DNA of 64,000 nucleotides from Amycolatopsis xylanica (GTDB lineage Bacteria; Actinomycetota; Actinomycetes; Mycobacteriales; Pseudonocardiaceae). The notes below the pieces were generated by a model. That model saw nothing but the letters and a program-made list of their open reading frames with translations. It had not been told where the DNA came from and did not search any database. Below, piece by piece: positions 58,305-64,000 of the stretch; the first letter of the stretch is position 1, and every line of letters starts with the position of its first letter. The translations under genes and the position numbers were made by a program. The stretch lies in the NCBI RefSeq assembly GCF_900107045.1, contig NZ_FNON01000004.1, positions 682,001 to 746,000 on the forward strand, written 5' to 3'.

Positions 58305-59036
58305 CTACGGCGTCATTCGGGAAGTGAGGAAAGCGGTGGCCGCGGCCGTGTCCCCGGACAGCTCGACGGAGTCGATCGAGTACCGCTGCCAGAGCAGGAG
58401 CAGCAGGTCCTGGGCGGTGCCCTGAGCGGTCGAACCGGGTTCGCCGCCGGCTTCGGCGACAGCGGGGACTTCGCCCGCTTCGACGGCGGCGAGGAACCAT
58501 TCGTCGCCGGTGTCGGTGGCGCGCAAGGAAAGCGCGGTGGTCAGCGGCGGCGGGGCGTGCCAGCGGGTGACGCGCGGCAGCATGGTCGTCAGGACTTCGT
58601 CGATGCCGTCGGCGGCGACGACCGGCGGCAAGTCGAGATGCTCACCGACCGCGGCAGCGGCGTCGAAGAGGTGGACGGCCACCTCCTGGGTCTGGCGGCG
58701 GAACCAGAACGCCTTGACCTTTTCGCCCTGCCCGAAGTGCCAGCCGGGCGCGGCGGGATCGGCGTCGCCGAGTGCTTCGAGCAGGCCGCGGGCGGCGTTT
58801 CCGTACCAGTCGGCGAGTTCGCTGCCGGGGTCGCTGTCGAACTCCTGCGGCTGCGGTTCACCGGTGATGATGATCTTGGTTGCCCACAGGTGCACGTTGC
58901 CGAGGTGGATCGCCAGGTCACGCAGCCGCCAGTCGCCGCAGGATGGCACGGGGGCATCGGCGTCCCCGGTGCGGACGACGCGTTCGAACTCCCCCACCAG
59001 GTGGCGCAGGTGCGGGAGATACTCGGCGGGCTGCAT
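58305..59036 (-). CDS. Maleylpyruvate-isomerase family mycothiol-dependent protein
   Basis: A 243-aa DinB-like four-helix protein. The beginning YLPHLRHLVGEFERVV, then VPSCGDWRLRDLAIHLGNVHLWA (metal His), and WFRRQTQEVAVHLFDAAAAVG (second His site) are the MDMPI N-terminal signature; the C-terminal third is the MDMPI-C domain. Relatives isomerise maleylpyruvate using mycothiol, but most paralogues have unknown substrates. It is downstream of ndk on the same strand, with a family A palindrome between. Confidence 0.85.
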   Translation of the reverse strand: MQPAEYLPHLRHLVGEFERVVRTGDADAPVPSCGDWRLRDLAIHLGNVHLWATKIIITGEPQPQEFDSDPGSELADWYGNAARGLLEALGDADPAAPGWHFGQGEKVKAFWFRRQTQEVAVHLFDAAAAVGEHLDLPPVVAADGIDEVLTTMLPRVTRWHAPPPLTTALSLRATDTGDEWFLAAVEAGEVPAVAEAGGEPGSTAQGTAQDLLLLLWQRYSIDSVELSGDTAAATAFLTSRMTP

Positions 59037-59056
59037 GCGAACCTCCAGGCCGGTGG

Positions 59057-59109
59057 GATTTAGCGGGCTTTATCCCGGGAAAAGCACCCGGGATAAAGCC
59101 CGCTGAATC
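59057..59109. repeat. Family A intergenic palindrome, copy A4
   Basis: Arms of 23 bases (59057-59079 and 59087-59109) with loop aaaagca and one mismatch. It differs from copy A2 at a single base, in the right arm. It lies 10 bases after the ndk stop (in the direction of transcription) and is the probable ndk terminator. Confidence 0.9.
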
Positions 59110-59119
59110 ACGGAGTGTT

Positions 59120-59530
59120 TCAGAGGTCGGGGAACCAGAGCTTGAGCTCGCGCTCGGCCGACTCCGGCGAGTCCGAGCCGTGCACCAGGTTGTACTGGGT
59201 CTCCAGCGCGAAGTCGCCGCGGATGGTGCCGGGGGTGGCCTTCTCGACCGGGTCGGTGCCGCCGGCGAGCTGGCGGAACGCGGCGATCGCGCGCGGGCCC
59301 TCGACGGCGAGCGCGACGAGCGGGCCCGAGGTGATGAACTCGAGGAGGTCACCGAAGAACGGGCGCTCCTTGTGCTCGGCGTAGTGCTCCTCGGCGACCG
59401 AGCGCTCGACGGTGCGCAGTTCCAGCGCGGCCAGCTTCAGGCCCTTGCGCTCGATCCGCGAGACGACCTCGCCGACCAGGCCGCGCTCGACGCCATCGGG
59501 CTTGACCAGAACCAGGGTGCGTTCAGTCAC
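59120..59530 (-). CDS. ndk: Nucleoside diphosphate kinase
   Basis: A 136-aa enzyme that transfers phosphate between nucleoside di- and triphosphates. TLVLVKPDGVERGLVGEV opens it, and the phosphorylated His is in NLVHGSDSPESAERE. Length and motifs are complete. In mycobacteria ndk lies near rne; here about 16 kb of accessory genes separate them. Confidence 0.98.
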   Translation of the reverse strand: MTERTLVLVKPDGVERGLVGEVVSRIERKGLKLAALELRTVERSVAEEHYAEHKERPFFGDLLEFITSGPLVALAVEGPRAIAAFRQLAGGTDPVEKATPGTIRGDFALETQYNLVHGSDSPESAERELKLWFPDL

Positions 59531-59586
59531 GACGGTATTTCTCCTTGAGTGGATTTCGTGTAGTCGAGCGGAGCTTATCCGGCTGG

Positions 59587-61131
59587 TCAGCGACGCTGCG
59601 GCCGCAGGGTCTTCGACCAGAGCGAAACACCCGTGGCGTCACGCAGGTCAACGGTCAGCGCGCCGCTGTGCCCGTCGATGTTGATCTCGCCGAAATGCTG
59701 GAATCCGTCGGCAGGCGAGGTGTTCGCGGCCGGTGGCGCGTGCACGAAAACGGCCTGCGGCCCGAACGTCGGGTCGAGCGTGTTCGGGCCGAAGGCGCCG
59801 GCGTTGAGCGGCCCGGACACGAACTCCCAGAACGGATCGAAGTCCTGGAAGGTCGCGCGATCCGGCGAGTACTCGTGCGCGGCCGTGTAGTGCACGTCCG
59901 CGGTCAGCCAGACCACGCTGCGCACCTTGCGCTTGCGGATCTCGCTCAGCACCCAGGCCAGCTCGGTCTCGCGGCCGCCGGGCGCGCCGGGCAGGCCGTT
60001 CGCGACGCCTTCGATGTCCTTGCCGTCCGGCACGGTGAGCCCGATCGGCAGGTCGGCCTGGATGATTTTCCAGGTCGCGGTGCTGCGGTCGAGCGCGTCG
60101 ACGAGCCAGCGCGCCTGCCTGTCGCCGAGGATGTGGCCGGGCTTGGTGCGGTCGGAGGTGTTGGCGTCCTTGTAGGTCCGCATGTCGAGCACGAAGATCT
60201 CGGCACGCGCGCCGTAGCGGAAATGCCGGTAGACCCGGCCGTCGACGGCCTCGCGCCGGTCGATCGGGTGCCATTCGTGGAACGCCTGGAAGGCACGCGG
60301 GGCGAGCACGTCGACGCGCTTTTCGGTGTATTCGGGGCGGTCGTTGAGGATCTCGCCGGGGTACCAGTTGTTGACGACCTCGTGGTCGTCCCACTGCACG
60401 TAGCTCGGCACCGACGCGGCGAACCGCTTGAGGTTCTCGTCGAGCAGGTTGTACGCGAATTGGCCGCGATACTCGTCGAGTGTCTCGGCGACCTTCGACT
60501 TCTCCGGCGTGACGATGTTGCGCCACGTCTGCCCGCCAGGCAGCGCGACGGTCTCGGTGAGCGGCCCGTCGGCGTACACGGTGTCACCGCTGTGCAGGAA
60601 CAGGTCGGGGTTCCGCGCGGCCATGGCGGCCCAGATGGTCATGCCGCCGCGTTCGGGGTTGATGCCCCAGTTCTGCCCGACGACGTCACCGCCCCACACC
60701 AGCCGCAGGTCACGGCGGCTGAACGGCAGCGGCGCCGTGCCGAACCGCCCGGTCAGCGGCTCGCTGCAAGTGCGGTCGTCGTCGGCGACCACGCGGTAGT
60801 GGTACTCGGTGCCGGGCAGCAGGCCGGGGACGCGGACCTTGCCGGTGCCGCCGGTCTCGGGGCTCATCACCGGCCCGGCGATCCGGCGCGCGTGCCGGAA
60901 CGATTCGTCGCGCGAGACCTCGACGATCAGCCGCGACGGCTTGTCGGCGCGCGTCCAGACGATGGCGGAGTCGGTGGTCACGTCGCCCGACTGCACGCCG
61001 TGTGTCAGCACGGGACGCGGGCGGACCAGCGGGGACGCTCCCGCGAGCGGGGCGCGGAGTGCTCCGGTGGCGAGCACACCGGCGCCCAGGAAACCTGCGC
61101 GCAGCAGGGTACGGCGAGTCGGTTCGGTCAT
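59587..61131 (-). CDS. PhoD-type alkaline phosphatase, Tat-exported
   Basis: A 514-aa phosphatase/phosphodiesterase. The Tat signal is TRRTLLRAGFLGAGVLATGALRAPLAGA. An N-terminal fibronectin-like domain (about 45-135, GVQSGDVTTDSAIVWTRAD) precedes the metal-binding catalytic domain: LRLVWGGDVVGQNWGIN, LHSGDTVYADG, YVQWDDHEVVNNWYPGE and VVWLTADVHYTAAHEYSPD. PhoD enzymes use calcium and iron and release phosphate from organic esters outside the cell. It is divergent from the acylase gene, 78 bases apart. Confidence 0.93.
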   Translation of the reverse strand: MTEPTRRTLLRAGFLGAGVLATGALRAPLAGASPLVRPRPVLTHGVQSGDVTTDSAIVWTRADKPSRLIVEVSRDESFRHARRIAGPVMSPETGGTGKVRVPGLLPGTEYHYRVVADDDRTCSEPLTGRFGTAPLPFSRRDLRLVWGGDVVGQNWGINPERGGMTIWAAMAARNPDLFLHSGDTVYADGPLTETVALPGGQTWRNIVTPEKSKVAETLDEYRGQFAYNLLDENLKRFAASVPSYVQWDDHEVVNNWYPGEILNDRPEYTEKRVDVLAPRAFQAFHEWHPIDRREAVDGRVYRHFRYGARAEIFVLDMRTYKDANTSDRTKPGHILGDRQARWLVDALDRSTATWKIIQADLPIGLTVPDGKDIEGVANGLPGAPGGRETELAWVLSEIRKRKVRSVVWLTADVHYTAAHEYSPDRATFQDFDPFWEFVSGPLNAGAFGPNTLDPTFGPQAVFVHAPPAANTSPADGFQHFGEINIDGHSGALTVDLRDATGVSLWSKTLRPQRR

Positions 61132-61209
61132 GCGCGGTTTCTATCCCGGCATTACGGCCGGTTGGCCAACGGCGGCTTTCGGGCCGGTGAACCGGCTAGC
61201 TTGGAAACT

Positions 61210-63486
61210 ATGCGAGTCCCAGTGCTGGCGGCCTGTGTGCTGACCACCATGTCCTTGCTCACTTCGCCCGCGTCGGCGGGCCACGAACCCCGCGCCACGA
61301 TCCGCTACACCGAGCACGGCGTCCCCCACATCGTCGCGCGGTCCTTCGACGGCCTCGGCTACGGCTACGGTTTCGCCGCCGCGAAGGACAACATCTGCGA
61401 GCTGGCCAACGGCTACCTGACGCTGAGCGCCGAGCGGTCCCGGTTCCTCGGGCCGGACGGCCAGGGGAACGACGCGCTCAGCGGCGCGCGCTCGAACCTC
61501 GCCAGCGACCTGCATTTCCAGCGACTCAACGACTCCGGCGTCGTCGAACAGCTGCTCGCCCAGCCTTCGCCGCAGGGTCCGCTGCCCGAGGTCCGGAAGC
61601 TCGTCGCGGGCTATGTCGACGGGTACAACAAGTACCTCTCGCAGGGCGTCACCGACCCGGCCTGCCGTGGTGCGGCGTGGCTGCGGCCGATCCGGGACCT
61701 CGACGTTTACCGGCACTTCTACGCCGTCGCGGGTGTCGCGGGGCAGGGCGCGCTCGCCGACGCGCTGGTGAACTCCCAGCCCAGCGCCGCCGCCGAGGCC
61801 CCGGCCGACGCGGCGAAGATCGCCGCGGCGGCGGACGCCGCGCTGGGCACCGGTGACCTGGGCAGCAACGGCATCGCGATCGGCGCGGAGAGCACCGCTC
61901 ACGGCAGCAGCGTGCTGCTCGGCAATCCGCATTACCCCTGGCAGGGCGGGCGGCGGTTCTGGCAGTCGCAGCTCACCATTCCGGGGCGGTTCGACGCCTC
62001 GGGCGCCAGCCTGCTCGGCTTCCCGCTGATCCAGATCGGGCACACGGCCAACGCCGCGTGGACGCACACGGTCGCCACCGCGCGGACCGTCGGGCTGTAC
62101 GAGGTGCCGCTCTCCCCTGACGACCGGACGACGTACCTCGTCGACGGCAAGCCGGAGAAGATGACGTCGACGACCGTGCGCGTCAAGGTCAAGCAGCCGG
62201 ACGGTTCGCTCGCCGACGTCAGCAGGCAGCTGTACTCGACGCGCTACGGGCCGGTGCTGACCTCGTTCTTCGGGACGCCGGTGCCGTGGACCACGAAGTC
62301 CGCGTACGCGCTGCGGGACGCGAACGCCACGAACCTGCGCGGCCTCAACACCTGGTTCCAGCTGGACCAGGCGCAGGACACCCGCCAGGTCGTGCGGGCG
62401 CTGTCGTCGACCTTGGGCGCGCCGTGGGTCAACACCATGGCCACCGACCGCGCGGGGAACGCGATCTACGCGGACATCCAGGCTGTCCCGCACGTCACGG
62501 ACGAGCTGGTGAACCAGTGCTCGACTCCGTTGGGGCGCAACCTCTTCCCGGCTTCCGGCTTCTCCATCCTGGACGGCTCCCGGTCGGCGTGCGGCTGGGG
62601 CAGCGATCCGGACGCGGTCCAGCCGGGACTGCTCGGGCCGGGCAAACTGCCGCTCACGCAACGCCGCGACTACGCGCTCAACGCGAACGACAGTCCCTGG
62701 CTGGCGAACGCGAAGGCGCCGATCACCGGATATCCGCGGATCGTCGGCGACATCGGCACCACGCGCTCGGCGCGCACGCGTGAGGCGTTGCTGAGTGTCG
62801 ACGGCAAGGTGTTCACGACCGACTCGATGAAGCAGCTGCTCTTCGGCGACCGGAGCCGGATGGCCGAACTCGCCGCCGCGGACGCGGCGAAGCTGTGCGA
62901 CCTCGGACCCGAATGCGCCGCGCTGGCGACTTGGGATCACCGGTACACGCTCGATTCACGCGGATCGCTGCTGTTCCAGCGTTTCGTGCTGAAGCTGCCC
63001 GCCAATCCGTGGAAGGTCGCGTTCGATCCGAAGGACCCCGTCAACACGCCGAACACGCTCGACACCGCGAACCCATTGGTGCGCAAGGCTTTCAGCGACG
63101 CGGTCGCGGAGCTGACGGCCGCGAAGCTTCCGCTCGACGCGAAGCTGGCCGACGGGCAGGCGGTCACCCGCAACGGCGAGCGGATCCCGATCCACGGGGC
63201 TCCGCACGCGCTCGGCGTGCTGAACGTCGTCACGCCGCTGTGGGATCCGGCGAAGGGCAACGCCGAGATCGTCCACGGCTCGAGCTTCGTGCAGGTGGTC
63301 GGGTTCGGACGGGATCGCTGCCCGGACACTTCGACGCTGCTCACATACTCGCAGTCGACCGACGCGACGTCGCCCTACTTCTCCGATCAGACCAAGGAAT
63401 TCAGCCAGGGCGCGTGGGTGCGCGGGCGCTTCTGCGAGCGGGACATCCTGAGTTCGCCCGCGCTGCGCGTGGTGCGGCTCCGGTAA
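61210..63486 (+). CDS. Secreted penicillin-acylase-family (Ntn) amidohydrolase
   Basis: A 758-aa exported Ntn hydrolase. The signal peptide MRVPVLAACVLTTMSLLTSPASA is cut near residue 23. The alpha part begins TIRYTEHGVPHIVARSFDGLGYGYGFAAAKDNI. The autoproteolytic site is Gly218-Ser219 in GDLGSNGIAIG, with Ser219 the new N-terminal nucleophile of the beta chain. GNPHYPWQGGRRFWQSQL and HTANAAWTHTVATART are further family motifs. Members deacylate beta-lactams, acyl-homoserine lactones or lipopeptides; sequence resembles the long-chain acylase type more than penicillin G acylase. The substrate is unknown. Confidence 0.92.
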   Translation: MRVPVLAACVLTTMSLLTSPASAGHEPRATIRYTEHGVPHIVARSFDGLGYGYGFAAAKDNICELANGYLTLSAERSRFLGPDGQGNDALSGARSNLASDLHFQRLNDSGVVEQLLAQPSPQGPLPEVRKLVAGYVDGYNKYLSQGVTDPACRGAAWLRPIRDLDVYRHFYAVAGVAGQGALADALVNSQPSAAAEAPADAAKIAAAADAALGTGDLGSNGIAIGAESTAHGSSVLLGNPHYPWQGGRRFWQSQLTIPGRFDASGASLLGFPLIQIGHTANAAWTHTVATARTVGLYEVPLSPDDRTTYLVDGKPEKMTSTTVRVKVKQPDGSLADVSRQLYSTRYGPVLTSFFGTPVPWTTKSAYALRDANATNLRGLNTWFQLDQAQDTRQVVRALSSTLGAPWVNTMATDRAGNAIYADIQAVPHVTDELVNQCSTPLGRNLFPASGFSILDGSRSACGWGSDPDAVQPGLLGPGKLPLTQRRDYALNANDSPWLANAKAPITGYPRIVGDIGTTRSARTREALLSVDGKVFTTDSMKQLLFGDRSRMAELAAADAAKLCDLGPECAALATWDHRYTLDSRGSLLFQRFVLKLPANPWKVAFDPKDPVNTPNTLDTANPLVRKAFSDAVAELTAAKLPLDAKLADGQAVTRNGERIPIHGAPHALGVLNVVTPLWDPAKGNAEIVHGSSFVQVVGFGRDRCPDTSTLLTYSQSTDATSPYFSDQTKEFSQGAWVRGRFCERDILSSPALRVVRLR

Positions 63487-63487
63487 A

Positions 63488-63537
63488 GGGTCGTGAGTGT
63501 TTTGACCGGTTAGAACCGGCCGTACCACTCACGACCC
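63488..63537. repeat. Family B intergenic palindrome, copy B5
   Basis: Arms GGGTCGTGAGTG / CACTCACGACCC with inner ACCGGTTAGAACCGGC. It fills the space between the acylase stop and the stop codon of the convergent partial gene. It closely matches B1. Confidence 0.85.
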
Positions 63538-64000
63538 CTACGCCTCGCGAGGCCTCAGGACGGGCGCGGTGGCCAGTGTGTCGACGACGAGGTCGGCAGG
63601 GGCCGCCGCGCCCGGCTCGGGCCGCGGCTCGCCCCGCACCGCGCGGCAGAGCCAGTGCTGCACGTAAGCCACGTACGGATCCGGCTCGCTCGCGGCCGTC
63701 AGACGCAAAGCCTTGCGATAAGCCGTCGCCAGCTCGGCGTCGGGGAGCAGGATGGCGAGCCGCTCGGACGTCTCATCCGTCGCCTTGTTGTTCGCGAGGC
63801 TGGTCAGTCGCTGCAGCATGAGCGCGGCGAGCTTCCGGGACACCAACGGTTCCTTGAGCTGCGCCGCGATCTCATGGATGTCGTCCGGGTCGTACAGGTC
63901 CACCGACTGGAGGTTGCTCCCGTAAAAGGCCCCGACCCGCGGCTGGAACAAATGGTCGCGGACGCCGAGGTGATCGGCGAGCTCCGGCACGGCTTCGACC
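63538..64000 (-). CDS. Unidentified protein, 3' part only
   Basis: The frame is open to the window edge, so only the C-terminal 150 or so residues are visible, or the gene starts at the GTG ending at 63990. The sequence is soluble and mostly helical: PELADHLGVRDHLFQPRVGAFYGSN, IHEIAAQLKEPLVSRKLAALMLQRLTSLANNKATDETSERLAILLPDAEL, and a Pro/Ala-rich tail. I do not recognise the family. Confidence 0.5.
   Translation of the reverse strand, partial: VEAVPELADHLGVRDHLFQPRVGAFYGSNLQSVDLYDPDDIHEIAAQLKEPLVSRKLAALMLQRLTSLANNKATDETSERLAILLPDAELATAYRKALRLTAASEPDPYVAYVQHWLCRAVRGEPRPEPGAAAPADLVVDTLATAPVLRPREA

Noticed and set aside
59545..61209. In-frame N-terminal extension of the acylase
   Set aside because: It is antisense to the complete PhoD gene. 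The acylase has a proper signal peptide at the ATG at 61210.

Overview
The window is high-GC actinobacterial DNA, most likely from Amycolatopsis or a close relative in the Pseudonocardiaceae. This is inferred from codon use, many GTG/TTG starts with strong GGAGG ribosome binding sites, mycothiol-type enzymes, a DUF6292-type protein, and gene order. The housekeeping part keeps the mycobacterial order: lepA, rpsT, holA, comEC, comEA, degV, octT, gpgP, rsfS, nadD, then proB, obgE, rpmA, rplU, rne, and further on ndk. Accessory genes are inserted between these blocks. No rRNA, tRNA, transposase, prophage or CRISPR array was seen.

Layout. 1-13.8 kb is mostly accessory metabolism and secretion: a secreted protein, an enoyl-CoA hydratase, a secreted RNase with a barstar-type inhibitor, an oxidoreductase, two alpha/beta hydrolases, an amino-acid permease, a nitronate monooxygenase-type enzyme, a GH20 hexosaminidase with a DasR-type (dre) operator, a PPOX-fold protein, a PH-like membrane protein, a secreted SGNH hydrolase, a beta-carbonic anhydrase and a broken Uma2-type gene. 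13.9-28 kb is the lepA-nadD core. It also holds thrC behind a SAM riboswitch and a 21-bp tandem-repeat array between rpsT and holA. 28-37 kb carries a RecQ-like helicase with a phosphoribosyltransferase-like tail, an hsp20/regulator pair with twin operators, an MHS transporter, an ArgRS that does not look like the usual actinobacterial one, and a monooxygenase/TetR pair. 37-43.4 kb is proB-obgE-rpmA-rplU-rne. 43.9-51.6 kb holds two peptidases, a DUF4097 protein with a divergent regulator, and an ABC-2 exporter. 51.7-54.9 kb is the most unusual locus: an 821-aa XRE-EAD-VMAP-C-cyclase-homology-EAD2 protein divergent from a 202-aa cyclase-homology protein, with a perfect palindrome in the spacer of the shared promoter region. 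54.9-64 kb holds a secreted glycosidase/phosphoesterase fusion, a mycothiol-dependent isomerase-like protein, ndk, a PhoD phosphatase, a penicillin-acylase-family hydrolase and a partial gene.

Two families of near-perfect intergenic palindromes recur through the window. Family A (4 copies) has the core AGCGGGCTTTAT. Family B (5 copies) has the core GCCGGTTAGAACCGGC inside TCGTGAGTG arms. They sit at gene 3' ends, and in several cases the stop codon of the neighbouring gene is part of the palindrome arm. They probably serve as terminators, but their sequence conservation suggests a dispersed repeat origin.
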